Source: an uncultured Campylobacter sp. | GTDB taxonomy: Bacteria; Campylobacterota; Campylobacteria; Campylobacterales; Campylobacteraceae | NCBI RefSeq assembly: GCF_963518785.1 | Contig: NZ_CAUQKJ010000009.1 | Span: 41,407 to 105,406 of the forward strand | Length of the DNA stretch: 64,000 nt | Direction of reading: 5' to 3' | Shown here: one piece after another, positions 1-8,452 of the stretch | Layout: each line of letters starts with the position of its first letter | Numbering within the stretch: the stretch's first letter is position 1 | The notes under the pieces: model-generated | The model's database searches: none | Seen by the model: the letters and a program-made list of their open reading frames with translations, nothing else | What the model was told of the DNA's origin: nothing | Made by a program: the position numbers and the translations under genes

Positions 1-57
1 GTCCGCATGCGCAAGCGACAGAGCCGCAGCGACGAGCAAAATCATAAATTTTTTCAT
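1..57 (-). CDS. partial secreted protein, N-terminus only
   Basis: Only the first 19 codons lie in the window; the gene runs off the left edge. They read as a classic Sec signal peptide: MKK, then a hydrophobic run of Met, Ile, Leu, Val and Ala, then an AHA-D cleavage motif. The ATG is preceded on the minus strand by AAAGG at suitable spacing, which supports the start. The mature protein is not visible, so only export to the periplasm or outer membrane can be inferred. Confidence 0.6.
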   Translation of the reverse strand, partial: MKKFMILLVAAALSLAHAD

Positions 58-217
58 ATTGCAACCTTTGGATAAAATTTGCGCCATTATGCCAAACTGC
101 GGTAAACGCTAGGCGTGCGCGGTGTAAATTTACGCGCTGCGCGGGCGATTCAAGATAAAATTTTAGGCTAAATTTTAAACGCAGAATTTCAAAGCTAAAT
201 TCAACTGGCGGAATTTA

Positions 218-248
218 CCAGCCAAATTTAAAGATGAAATTTGGCTGG
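218..248. repeat. perfect 12-bp inverted repeat
   Basis: CCAGCCAAATTT (218-229) is followed after 7 bases by its exact reverse complement AAATTTGGCTGG (237-248). No T-run follows on either strand, so it is not a standard terminator. It may be a folded RNA element or a protein site. Confidence 0.6.
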
Positions 249-485
249 GCGGTCTTTGTCATACTTGCGGCTAAATTTTAAAAGTAGCACTACGACAACG
301 AACTAAAATTTTAAAACCGCATTGATTGGCGCTATTTAAATTTTACGCAGCGCGCCAGATACCAATACAAAACGCACAAAGCAAATTATAGCGATGAGCG
401 GCTATATCCTCAGCACAAACGATTGAAATTTTATCAAGCCCGCCGCAGCCAAAAAGCCCGCTGTAAATTTAAAAAGCTTAAATTT

Positions 486-505
486 AAAAGCGAGCTGCCG
501 CTTTT
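486..505 (-). terminator. possible gdhA terminator hairpin
   Basis: AAAAGCG and CGCTTTT flank a 6-base loop, 22 bases past the gdhA stop. On the minus strand the second arm ends in TTTT followed by AT-rich DNA, as in a weak intrinsic terminator. Confidence 0.4.
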
Positions 506-527
506 GACAAAATAAAGCGAGTTAAGC

Positions 528-1886
528 TTAAACCAGACCTTGATCCAGCATCGCATCGGCTACGCGGCGAAAGCCCGCGATGTTTGAGCCCAACACGAGG
601 TTGCCCTCCGCGCCGAATTCCTTCGAGGTCTCGTAGCTGGTGCGAAATATGTGGCGCATAATCTCGCGCAGCTTACTATCGACCTCCTCGAAGCTCCACG
701 ACGCCATCTGCGCGTTTTGCGCCATCTCAAGCCCGCTTGTAGCCACGCCGCCCGCATTCGCCGCCTTCGCAGGGCCGAAAAGAAAGTCTTTTTGCGCGAG
801 CATAAAATCGATCGCTTCAAGCGTGCTTGGCATATTCGCGCCCTCGCAAACCATGCGACATCCGTTGGCATAGAGAGTCTTTACGTCTTGCAGATTAAGC
901 TCGTTTTGCGTAGCGCTCGGAAACGCGGCGTCGCACGGCACGCTCCACACGCCGTTACGCCCCGCGGGATAGGCGCTTACGGGGATAAATTTTGCGTTAG
1001 GACGCTCCTTGATATATTCGCAAAGCCCCACGCGCAGCTGCTCTTTTAGCTTTTTAAGAAGCATTACGTCGATTCCCTCGGCGTCATAGATAAAGCCCGT
1101 AGAATCGCTTACTGTAACGGGCTTAGCCTGCATCTGATAGAGCTTTTCGGCTGTGTAGATCGCGACATTACCTGCTCCCGAGATCGTGCAAATTTTGCCG
1201 TGCAGCGAATCGCCTCTGGTAGCAAGCATCTCGTTTGCAAAATAGACCGAGCCGTAGCCCGTAGCCTCGGTGCGCGCAAGGCTACCGCCCCAGCTTAGCC
1301 CCTTGCCCGTAAGCGCGCCGTCGAATCTGCGGGTGAGCTTTTTATACGCGCCGTACATATAGCCGATCTCGCGGCCGCCCACGCCGATGTCGCCCGCGGG
1401 CACATCGGTATTGGAGCTGATTAGGCGGTGAAGCTCAAGCATAAAAGCTTGACAAAATCTCATAATCTCGCCGTCACTCTTGCCCTTGGGATCGAAATTT
1501 GCGCCCCCTTTTGCGCCGCCGATATTAAGACCTGTGAGGGAATTTTTAAAAATTTGCTCAAACCCTAAAAATTTTAAAACGCCCAAATTTACGCTCGGAT
1601 GAAAGCGCAGACCGCCTTTGTAAGGGCCCAGAGCGGAGTTGAACTCTATGCGATATCCCGTATGCACGCAGGGCTCGCCGCCGTCGCTCATATAGACGAC
1701 GCGAAACATCATCGTGCGCTCGGGCGCCAAAATGCGCTCTAAAATTTTATTTTTCACATACCTCTCGTCGCGCTTTAAAAGCGGTATGAGCGAGTATAAA
1801 ATTTCGGTCGATGCCTGGATAAAGACCTCCTGACCGGGATTAGCGCGCTTTAAATTTAGCAGCAAGCCGTCGATGTAAGATTTCAT
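528..1886 (-). CDS. gdhA: NADP-type glutamate dehydrogenase
   Basis: Catalyses reductive amination of 2-oxoglutarate to glutamate in the cytoplasm, a direct ammonia-assimilation route. The 452 residues match the usual hexameric bacterial GDH length. The GGAKGGA motif with the catalytic lysine is at residues 123-129, PAGDIGVGG at 163-171, and the Rossmann dinucleotide motif SGAGNVA at 236-242. The ATG sits behind a strong AAAGGAGG Shine-Dalgarno that lies inside the end of the upstream mqnA gene, and the two genes overlap by 4 bases, so translation is probably coupled. NADP rather than NAD preference is inferred from overall similarity to the GdhA group. Confidence 0.93.
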   Translation of the reverse strand: MKSYIDGLLLNLKRANPGQEVFIQASTEILYSLIPLLKRDERYVKNKILERILAPERTMMFRVVYMSDGGEPCVHTGYRIEFNSALGPYKGGLRFHPSVNLGVLKFLGFEQIFKNSLTGLNIGGAKGGANFDPKGKSDGEIMRFCQAFMLELHRLISSNTDVPAGDIGVGGREIGYMYGAYKKLTRRFDGALTGKGLSWGGSLARTEATGYGSVYFANEMLATRGDSLHGKICTISGAGNVAIYTAEKLYQMQAKPVTVSDSTGFIYDAEGIDVMLLKKLKEQLRVGLCEYIKERPNAKFIPVSAYPAGRNGVWSVPCDAAFPSATQNELNLQDVKTLYANGCRMVCEGANMPSTLEAIDFMLAQKDFLFGPAKAANAGGVATSGLEMAQNAQMASWSFEEVDSKLREIMRHIFRTSYETSKEFGAEGNLVLGSNIAGFRRVADAMLDQGLV

Positions 1887-2575
1887 AGTTCCTCCTTTTG
1901 AACCGGATTAAATTTTAATTTTTTGGCTTTGGCGATAAATTTTTTCAGCGCCAGCTCCTCGCGGACGCCGATTTTATAGCCGATAAATTTCAGATAATTT
2001 AAAATTTCGCGCTCTTTTATGCCGCGCGAAAGGGCGTAGCTTTGCAGGATATATCTTGGAATTTTAATGCGCGAACGCAAAAATTTCGTCGCCAGGCGCG
2101 CGTAAGCCTTGTCGTTTTTCACGCAGCACAGCCGCCCGAAAACAAAGGGCAAGCCCGTGCGCTGCTGCCAAATTTCGCCCAGATCGTAGAATTTATCTCT
2201 GCCCTGCGAAAGCAGCGCCTTTAGAGCATTATCGCCGATTAGCACCTCGCCGCTAAGATCTAGCACGCGAGCTAGCATATTTGAGCTCATCGACGCGGGA
2301 TCAAGCCTGGGCGCCGAGTTTTTGCGCACGAGTACGCTTAGCACTTCGCGCTTTGCGACGATTCCCAGAGGCAGTTTGCAATATTTTGCGTGGCGGCTTT
2401 CAACGCTGGAGATTACCGCAGCGTCTATGCGCCTATAATAAAGATCGGCGCAGAGTTTGCTCGGCACCCCTTTTTTAAATTCTATCGATTTTTTGACATA
2501 GGACGGCAGCGGAAGGGATTTTAAAAATACGTGAAAAGGGAGCAAATTTAGATAATCGATTTTGCCTAATAACAT
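1883..2575 (-). CDS. mqnA: chorismate dehydratase MqnA-like (futalosine pathway)
   Basis: MqnA converts chorismate to 3-enolpyruvylbenzoate, the first step of the futalosine menaquinone route used by Campylobacterota. The protein begins with the family-typical G-K-I-x-Y-L-N-L-L-P-F segment (residues 4-14) and has the periplasmic-binding-protein-like fold expected of MqnA/MqnD. At 230 residues it is somewhat shorter than many MqnA proteins but similar to Campylobacter members. In C. jejuni the homologue also lies near malic enzyme and gltX2 (recollection). It overlaps gdhA by 4 bases. MqnD is the main alternative, less likely from the N-terminus. Confidence 0.78.
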   Translation of the reverse strand: MLLGKIDYLNLLPFHVFLKSLPLPSYVKKSIEFKKGVPSKLCADLYYRRIDAAVISSVESRHAKYCKLPLGIVAKREVLSVLVRKNSAPRLDPASMSSNMLARVLDLSGEVLIGDNALKALLSQGRDKFYDLGEIWQQRTGLPFVFGRLCCVKNDKAYARLATKFLRSRIKIPRYILQSYALSRGIKEREILNYLKFIGYKIGVREELALKKFIAKAKKLKFNPVQKEEL

Positions 2576-2653
2576 GACTTTCTCCGAATTTAGCGCAGGA
2601 AAAGAGGTTAAATTCCGGCGCTAAATCGGAATTTAACCAAAAAATTTCAGGAT

Positions 2654-3025
2654 TTATTTGACCTCGGTGATCGGGATGGATTTGTATTTGCTAAACTCCA
2701 CTATGCCCTCACCTTTTTTGAAGTGGATGCTCACTCCGTCTTTGTTATCCATATAGATGCCGTCGGCGGCGCGGTCGCGCTTAAGATTGTAGCTTTTGCC
2801 GCTATCGTCCTTTAATACGGCGGTATTGAAATCGTCGTTTGAGCTAAGCGAAAGCTTTTTGCCCTTGTCATCGACGAAATAGAAGGTCTTTGCGTTCTCT
2901 TTAGTTATGGTTTTTTCGCTCTGTGCTTGCTTATTCATAGCGCTACCCGGGGATTGGCGGAGCTGGTTTGAGCCACATCCTAGCAAAACTAACGCCAAAG
3001 CGGCGCACGTTAGAACTTTAAACAT
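2654..3025 (-). CDS. MliC-like lipoprotein
   Basis: A 123-residue lipoprotein. A hydrophobic signal ends in the lipobox LLGC, placing the lipidated cysteine at residue 17. The mature part after about residue 45 has a beta-rich pattern (FYFVDDKGKKLSL, then AVLKDDSG, a Gly-x-Tyr step and a closing IHFKKGEG strand) resembling MliC/PliC inhibitors of C-type lysozyme. If right, it would protect peptidoglycan from host lysozyme. Its ATG lies inside the last codons of pncB (8-base overlap) behind AAAGGA, so it is probably co-translated. The MliC assignment is by pattern only; a generic lipoprotein is the fallback. Confidence 0.6.
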   Translation of the reverse strand: MFKVLTCAALALVLLGCGSNQLRQSPGSAMNKQAQSEKTITKENAKTFYFVDDKGKKLSLSSNDDFNTAVLKDDSGKSYNLKRDRAADGIYMDNKDGVSIHFKKGEGIVEFSKYKSIPITEVK

Positions 3026-4466
3026 ATTTTTCCTTTAAATTGAGGTTGCACTCGTTGATGAGTGATTTTCGGATATCCCAAAGCTTTTGAGAGAGATCCA
3101 CTTTGTAGCTCTGCGGATGGACGTTACGAAGGTGCTCAAGCCAAAATTTACTCTTCTGCTCCTTGCTAAAACGCGCGATCTCGCTTACCGTGCGGCGGGC
3201 GCCTACGAATTTGCCTTCCTTGAAAACGGGACGTAAGAGCTTATGCGCGCTGAAATTCGTTAAAATTTTACGCTTGTAGGTGTAAAGCGGATGAAAAATT
3301 TCAAGCGGCGCGCTCTCGTCTATGCTCTCTCCCTCAAGCGTGATCAGATCGGCAAGCGCCATGCCGTTATCTTTGTCGTAGAGTCTAAAGACCTGCTTGT
3401 AGCCAGGATTGTTGATCTTGCGCGGATCGTTTGAAATTTTGATCTTAGCCACGATCTCGCCATCTTTTTCGATACCGCTTAGCTTATACACGCCGCCTAG
3501 ACTCGAACTGTCTCCGCCGGTAATAAGCCTCGTGCCGATCCCCCAGCTATCGATTTTAGCGTCGAAAAGCTTAAGCTGATCGATCGCGTATTCGTCCAGA
3601 TCATTCGACGCTGTGATCTTTGCGTTCTTAAAGCCCGCCGCGTCGAGCATCTTACGCGCCTGCTTGGTCAGATACTCCAGATCGCCCGAATCTATGCGGA
3701 TTCCAAGCGGCTCATGACCGCTGGTGCGCAGCTCTTTAAAAACCGTAATCGCATTCGGTACGCCGCTAGCGAGAGTATCGTAGGTATCGACGAGCAAAAG
3801 CGTGCTGTTCGGATAAATTTTAGCGTAGGCGCGAAACGCCTCCAGCTCGCTATCAAAGCTCTGAATCCAAGAGTGCGAGTGGGTGCCGATCGTAGGGACG
3901 TCAAATTTCTTTGCGGCGAGCACGTTTGACGTGGCACTGCAGCCGCCTATAATCGCAGCTTTTGCGCCGTAGATGCCCGCACTTCGCCCCTGAGCGCGGC
4001 GCAAGCCAAACTCCATCACCGAATCGCCCTGAGCGCTAAAGTTTATACGCGAGCTTTTCGTAGCGACTAGAGTTTGGAAATTTATAGTATTTAGGATTGC
4101 AGTCTCGATGAGCTGCGCTTCCATAATGTTTGCTTTGACGCGGATCAGCGGCTCGTGCGGAAATACGATCTGCCCCTCATCCATCGCGTAAATTTCGCCG
4201 CTAAATTTAAAGCCTCTTAGAAATTCCAAGAATTCCGGCTTAAAGAAATTTAGACTTTTTAGATATGCGATGTCGTCATCACTAAATTTGAGATTTTCGA
4301 TATAATCCACGACCTCGTTTAAGCCGCAAAATATCGCGTAACCGCCGCCGCTTGGGTTTTTGCGATAAAAAACATCAAAAACCGCCGTCTGATCGGGCTT
4401 TGTAAAAAAATAGCCCTGCATCATACTAAGCTGATAAAAATCGGTAAGTAAAGCCAAATCTTTCAT
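3018..4466 (-). CDS. pncB: nicotinate phosphoribosyltransferase
   Basis: Joins nicotinic acid to PRPP to give nicotinate mononucleotide in the Preiss-Handler NAD salvage route. The 482 residues carry the N-terminal LTDFYQLSMMQGYF segment, the central FGLRRAQG stretch, the GTHSHSW motif with the histidine expected to be phosphorylated, and the RIDSGDLEYL segment near the phosphate site. Length fits the bacterial NAPRT type of the Gram-positive/Campylobacter kind. It lies downstream of the malic enzyme gene with a gap of about 44 bases and overlaps the following lipoprotein gene. Confidence 0.92.
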   Translation of the reverse strand: MKDLALLTDFYQLSMMQGYFFTKPDQTAVFDVFYRKNPSGGGYAIFCGLNEVVDYIENLKFSDDDIAYLKSLNFFKPEFLEFLRGFKFSGEIYAMDEGQIVFPHEPLIRVKANIMEAQLIETAILNTINFQTLVATKSSRINFSAQGDSVMEFGLRRAQGRSAGIYGAKAAIIGGCSATSNVLAAKKFDVPTIGTHSHSWIQSFDSELEAFRAYAKIYPNSTLLLVDTYDTLASGVPNAITVFKELRTSGHEPLGIRIDSGDLEYLTKQARKMLDAAGFKNAKITASNDLDEYAIDQLKLFDAKIDSWGIGTRLITGGDSSSLGGVYKLSGIEKDGEIVAKIKISNDPRKINNPGYKQVFRLYDKDNGMALADLITLEGESIDESAPLEIFHPLYTYKRKILTNFSAHKLLRPVFKEGKFVGARRTVSEIARFSKEQKSKFWLEHLRNVHPQSYKVDLSQKLWDIRKSLINECNLNLKEKYV

Positions 4467-4510
4467 TTACGCCTCTTAAATTTAATCTCACCTCGTGCAG
4501 GAGCAAAAAA

Positions 4511-5767
4511 TCATAGCTTTTTGGCTTCTAGGCTTTTTTTATAAGCCGCAGCGTCGAACTCTTTGATGCGAGCGACGCCGTCATCCACCGCAGCTTTTGC
4601 AACCGCCGTCGAGATCACGGCAAATACGCGCGGATCGAAAGGATTTGGGATCACGTAGTCTTTGCCGAATTTTAAGCTATCTTTGCCCAGCATCTTGCGG
4701 ATTTCTGCAGGAACCTCTTCGCGAGCAAGATCCGCCATCGCGCGAGCGGCCGCAATCTTCATATTTTCGGTGATCTTTTTGGCTCTTACGTCAAGCGCGC
4801 CGCGGAAGATATACGGAAAGCCCAAAACGTTATTGATCTGATTTGCGAAGTCGCTTCTGCCCGTGCCTACGATCGCGTCGTTTCTTACTTCCTCGACCTC
4901 GCTTGGATAAATTTCGGGTACCGGATTTGCAAGCGCAAAAATGATCGGATGCGGTGACATAGTCTTTACCATCTCTTTGGTTAAAACGCCCGGCTTGCTA
5001 AGACCCAAAAACATATCCGCGCCCTTCATCGCATCCTCTAGCGTGCGATCTGCAGTGTCTAGGGCAAATTCTTTCTTTTGCTCGGTAAGATCGGTGCGGC
5101 CCTTGTGGATCACCCCTTTGGAATCGAGCATTATGATATGTTTAGCGCCTAAATTACGATACATCTTTGCACACGCTATGCCAGCAGCGCCCGAGCCGCT
5201 GACTACGATCTTCATATCCTCGATCTTTTTGCCGCTGATAAGGGCTGCATTGATTAGCCCTGCGCCCGTAATCATCGCGGTGCCGTGCTGATCGTCGTGC
5301 ATGACGGGGATATCGACGGCTTTTTGTAGCTCGCGCTCGATCTCGAAGCACTCGGGAGCTTTGATATCCTCTAAATTTATACCGCCGAATGTAGGTGCAA
5401 GCGCTTTGCAAATTTCAATTATCTTTTTAGGATCTTTTTCGTCGATCTCGATGTCAAACGCATCGACGCCGCCGAATTTTTTAAACAAAACTGCTTTACC
5501 CTCCATTACGGGCTTTCCGGCGATTGCGCCGATATCACCAAGCCCCAAAACCGCCGTGCCGTTAGTGATGACGGCTACGAGATTGGCTTTATTCGTGTAT
5601 TTAAACGCAGCCTCGTGATCACCTTCGATCACCTTGCAAGGCTCCGCGACGCCTGGCGTATATGCAAGCGCCAAATCCTCCGCAGTAGCGCACGGGGTTT
5701 TTACATTCGTTCCGATTTTACCGCCTATGTGGTACTTCAAAGCCGCTTCAACGTTTACTTTAGCCAT
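4511..5767 (-). CDS. malic enzyme (oxaloacetate-decarboxylating)
   Basis: Oxidative decarboxylation of malate to pyruvate with NAD(P)H production. At 418 residues it is the short form without the C-terminal phosphotransacetylase-like domain of MaeB. Visible motifs: YTPGVAEPC with the catalytic tyrosine (36-44), the catalytic lysine in VMEGKAVLF (about 91), metal-binding EDIKAPECF (133-141), HDDQHGTA (157-164) and dinucleotide motif GSGAAG (191-196). It follows gltX with a 1-base gap, the same pair as Cj1287c-Cj1288c of C. jejuni (recollection). Cofactor preference cannot be read from the sequence. Confidence 0.93.
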   Translation of the reverse strand: MAKVNVEAALKYHIGGKIGTNVKTPCATAEDLALAYTPGVAEPCKVIEGDHEAAFKYTNKANLVAVITNGTAVLGLGDIGAIAGKPVMEGKAVLFKKFGGVDAFDIEIDEKDPKKIIEICKALAPTFGGINLEDIKAPECFEIERELQKAVDIPVMHDDQHGTAMITGAGLINAALISGKKIEDMKIVVSGSGAAGIACAKMYRNLGAKHIIMLDSKGVIHKGRTDLTEQKKEFALDTADRTLEDAMKGADMFLGLSKPGVLTKEMVKTMSPHPIIFALANPVPEIYPSEVEEVRNDAIVGTGRSDFANQINNVLGFPYIFRGALDVRAKKITENMKIAAARAMADLAREEVPAEIRKMLGKDSLKFGKDYVIPNPFDPRVFAVISTAVAKAAVDDGVARIKEFDAAAYKKSLEAKKL

Positions 5768-5768
5768 T

Positions 5769-7148
5769 TTATAATCCTTTTTTGATTAAATTTGAAATTC
5801 TCGTTTTAACTTCGTCGCTTCCTAAAATTTCACAAATTTCAAAAATCGACGGACTTACGCTTCCCCCCGTGATCGCAACGCGCAGCGGCTGGGCAAGATC
5901 CTTTAGCTTGGCGCCGTTTGCGTCCAAAAACTCCATCGTCCTTTCCTCGCACTCCTTTGCATTTAAATTTGCGCTTAGAGTATCTGAAAATTTTGCGAGT
6001 AAGCTTAGCGAACTTTCGGTTACAAATTTCTTATACGCCTTCTCGTCATAGCGGCTCGGGCGGTTTAGAAGAATTTTAATGCCCTCGGCCATCTCCACTA
6101 GCGTCTTTGCGCGCTGTTTGTACTGCTGGGCGATGAGATGTTTTTTCGCATGCGAGCGTATATCGACGCCGAATTCCACAAGCTGCGTGGCAAGCTCGTC
6201 GTCGTCAGAGTTTTTAATATAATGCGCATTTAGCCACTCGAGCTTGGTTTGATTGAAGGTGCTACAGCTCTTGCTGATATGGTTAGGATCAAAGTATCGC
6301 TTCATCTCCTCCATGCTAAAAATTTCATCATCCCCGTGGCTCCAACCCAGACGTACTAAGAAATTTAGCAGAGCCTGCGGCAGATAGCCCATGCGCTTGT
6401 ACTCCATCACGTCGGTAGCGCCGTGGCGTTTGCTCAGCTTGCTGCCGTCGGTGCCGTTGATCATCGCGACATGATAAAATTTCGGGATTTTAAAGCCTAG
6501 CGCGTTATACAGCACGATCTGCTTCGGGGTGTTGCTTAGATGATCGTCGCCGCGGATCACGTCCGTGACGCCCATCAGCGCGTCGTCGATCACGACCGTG
6601 AAGTTATACGTAGGCGTGCCGTCGCTTCTAGCGATGATGAAATCGTCCAAAATATCGGCGGCATTAAATTTTATCTCGCCCTTGATGCCGTCACTAAATT
6701 CTATCGTGCCGCTAAGCGGGGATTTGATGCGGATTACGGGCTCGATCCCAGCAGGCGGCGTGCCGGTAAAGTCGCGATAGCGGTTATCGTAGCGCGGGCG
6801 CTCTTTGCGAGCTTCCTGCTGCGCGCGCAGCTCATCCAGCTCGTCCTTACTCATATAGCATTTGTATGCCTTGCCCTCATCTAGCAGCTTTTGGACGTAT
6901 TGTTTGTAAAGATCAAAGCGCGAGCTTTGATACACGATCTGCCCGTCATAGTCCAGATTGCACCACTTAAAGGCTTCCTCGATCGCCTTAGCAGCCTCCT
7001 GCGAATTGCGCTTCAGATCAGTGTCCTCAATACGCAGCAGGAATTTGCCGCCGTTTGCCCTAGCGTAAAGATAACTAAAAAGTGCCGTTCTAAGTCCGCC
7101 GATATGTAAATATCCCGTAGGACTCGGCGCAAAACGAGTTACTATCAT
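5769..7148 (-). CDS. gltX: glutamyl-tRNA synthetase (gltX2 by position)
   Basis: Class I aminoacyl-tRNA synthetase charging tRNA with glutamate. The start at 7148 is chosen because AAAGGA lies 5 bases upstream and MIVTRFAPSPTG is the canonical N-terminus; a longer frame adds 5 residues with no support. The HIGH-type motif is HIGG at residues 15-18 and the KMSKS-type motif KLSKR at 237-241. Campylobacterota usually carry two GluRS genes, one of which (GltX2) mischarges tRNA-Gln for GatCAB. Position next to malic enzyme and the SurA-like gene matches C. jejuni gltX2, but specificity is not proven. Confidence 0.92.
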   Translation of the reverse strand: MIVTRFAPSPTGYLHIGGLRTALFSYLYARANGGKFLLRIEDTDLKRNSQEAAKAIEEAFKWCNLDYDGQIVYQSSRFDLYKQYVQKLLDEGKAYKCYMSKDELDELRAQQEARKERPRYDNRYRDFTGTPPAGIEPVIRIKSPLSGTIEFSDGIKGEIKFNAADILDDFIIARSDGTPTYNFTVVIDDALMGVTDVIRGDDHLSNTPKQIVLYNALGFKIPKFYHVAMINGTDGSKLSKRHGATDVMEYKRMGYLPQALLNFLVRLGWSHGDDEIFSMEEMKRYFDPNHISKSCSTFNQTKLEWLNAHYIKNSDDDELATQLVEFGVDIRSHAKKHLIAQQYKQRAKTLVEMAEGIKILLNRPSRYDEKAYKKFVTESSLSLLAKFSDTLSANLNAKECEERTMEFLDANGAKLKDLAQPLRVAITGGSVSPSIFEICEILGSDEVKTRISNLIKKGL

Positions 7149-7177
7149 AAAATTCCTTTGCAAAAATTACCATTTAA

Positions 7178-7186
7178 TGTTATAAT
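7178..7186 (+). promoter_or_regulatory. extended -10 promoter of the SurA-like gene
   Basis: TG-T-TATAAT, an extended -10, lies about 50 bases before the ATG at 7233 in the divergent gap with gltX. Campylobacter sigma-70 promoters rely mainly on this element. A Shine-Dalgarno AAAGG precedes the ATG. Confidence 0.55.
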
Positions 7187-7232
7187 CGCGATCTTGTAAT
7201 TATAAAGCAAAAAGACTAAATAAAGGTTAAAA

Positions 7233-8123
7233 ATGATAAAGAAACTGCTTTTTTCCGCAATGATCTGTGTTATTTGTGCAAATGCCGAAGTAGTAAACGG
7301 CGTCATCGCCGTGGTAGATAATGAGCCGATCACCGGCTACGAACTAGCCAAAGTTCAAAAACTAACGGGCGCTTCGCCGCAAGCCGCGATGGAAATTTTA
7401 ATCGGGCAAAAGCTGCAACAATCCGAGATTAAACGCCGCGGCATCGCGGTAAATGATGCGGAGATCGACGCGAGGCTCAAAGCGATCGCCGATCAAAATA
7501 AGCTTAGCTTAGACCAGCTCAAAACCGCCGTGCAAAAGCAAGGTATAAACTACGATGACTTTAAAGCAAATGTCCGCCGCACACTACTTGAAGAAAAGCT
7601 CTATGGCTCGATATTCGCAGACATACAGCACCGCACGACTCCCGAAAATGTCAAAAAATTCTACAGCCAAAATAGTTCATTATTTACGACTTTCGACAGC
7701 ATCACACTCACCCGCTATATCGCAAAATCGCAAGCTCCGCTCGATAAGATCCGCGCAAATCCGAAGCTCCGCCCAAGCGATGTGTATGTGATGAAGGGCA
7801 CCCTCAAGGCCAATCAAATGGACGAGGGGCTCAAATACATCGTCACGAATGTTGAACAGGGCAAATTTTCGCCGATAATCCCTACGCGCAACGGCTACGA
7901 GATGTTTTACGTAAACGACAAAAAAGGACTTCGTACGCTTGATTTTGACAGCGTGCAAGAAAAGGCAATCGAAGGCTACGTGACCTCTGAGCGCAAAAAG
8001 GCGGTCACCGAGTTCAACGACAGACTCCGCTCAAACGCCAATATCCGCATCATCGAGCGCCCGCAGGCAAAAGCGCAAGGCGCAAAAACCGCCCCAAAAG
8101 TTAAAGTGCAAAAAAGGCAATAA
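7233..8123 (+). CDS. SurA-like periplasmic chaperone / peptidyl-prolyl isomerase
   Basis: A 296-residue exported protein with a Sec signal peptide (MIKKLLF, hydrophobic core, ANA cleavage near residue 18). Residues about 20-140 form the helical SurA_N chaperone part (VVNGVIAVVDNEPIT); residues about 160-250 fit one parvulin-type PPIase domain. The tail is Lys/Ala/Gln-rich. Position divergent from gltX2 and malic enzyme matches Cj1289 of C. jejuni, which is a SurA-like chaperone (recollection). Likely role: escorting outer-membrane proteins across the periplasm. Isomerase activity is not certain because the active-site residues were not aligned. Confidence 0.85.
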   Translation: MIKKLLFSAMICVICANAEVVNGVIAVVDNEPITGYELAKVQKLTGASPQAAMEILIGQKLQQSEIKRRGIAVNDAEIDARLKAIADQNKLSLDQLKTAVQKQGINYDDFKANVRRTLLEEKLYGSIFADIQHRTTPENVKKFYSQNSSLFTTFDSITLTRYIAKSQAPLDKIRANPKLRPSDVYVMKGTLKANQMDEGLKYIVTNVEQGKFSPIIPTRNGYEMFYVNDKKGLRTLDFDSVQEKAIEGYVTSERKKAVTEFNDRLRSNANIRIIERPQAKAQGAKTAPKVKVQKRQ

Positions 8124-8238
8124 ATTTTAAAATCCGCCGCCGTGCATTAAATTTTATAGAATTTAACGCCGATAACGCAAGGGCAAGCGCGCAGCTTATC
8201 CGCTCGCGCGTAAAATTTTGATAAAATTTAAAGGCTTC

Positions 8239-8397
8239 GTGGTGATAACGATCAAAAATTTTACCGAACTTAAAAGTGATCCTAGAATCGGCGGCATAAG
8301 CGCCGCGGACTTTGGCACAAGCAAATTTTGCTCCCACATCGATACGGCCTTTAAACTCGTCGTCGTTTGGAGCGACGAAACCGGCGACAGGATCTAA
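8239..8397 (+). CDS. small hypothetical protein, 52 residues
   Basis: A GTG-started frame of 52 codons ending 14 bases before the insertion sequence. AAAGG lies 4 bases before the first GTG (or 7 before a second GTG). The translation has a balanced composition with segments such as LKSDPRIGGISAADFGTSK and KLVVVWSDETGDRI, typical of a real soluble domain rather than a shadow frame. I do not recognise the family. It may be a complete small gene or the start of a gene whose remainder was lost near the IS insertion. Confidence 0.4.
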   Translation: MVITIKNFTELKSDPRIGGISAADFGTSKFCSHIDTAFKLVVVWSDETGDRI

Positions 8398-8403
8398 ATT
8401 TTA

Positions 8404-8411
8404 AAAATTTA
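8404..8411. repeat. target-site duplication, left copy
   Basis: AAAATTTA directly abuts the left end of the insertion sequence; the identical 8 bases abut the right end at 9143-9150. An 8-bp duplication is the norm for IS1595-family elements. Confidence 0.85.
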
Positions 8412-8428
8412 GGCTCAAGATAAGTTAA
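8412..8428. repeat. IS left terminal inverted repeat
   Basis: GGCTCAAGATAAGTTAA; its exact reverse complement is at 9126-9142. Confidence 0.88.
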
Positions 8429-8452
8429 AAACTTTCAAAGGAGTTTTTAACT

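Larger units (their letters stand above)
58..527. other. gene-free spacer between a secreted-protein gene and gdhA
   Basis: 470 bp without a convincing ORF on either strand. It is rich in AAATTT and AAAATTTTA words, carries a perfect 12-bp inverted repeat (218-248) and a hairpin just after gdhA (486-505). No tRNA or recognisable promoter pair was seen. Confidence 0.6.
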
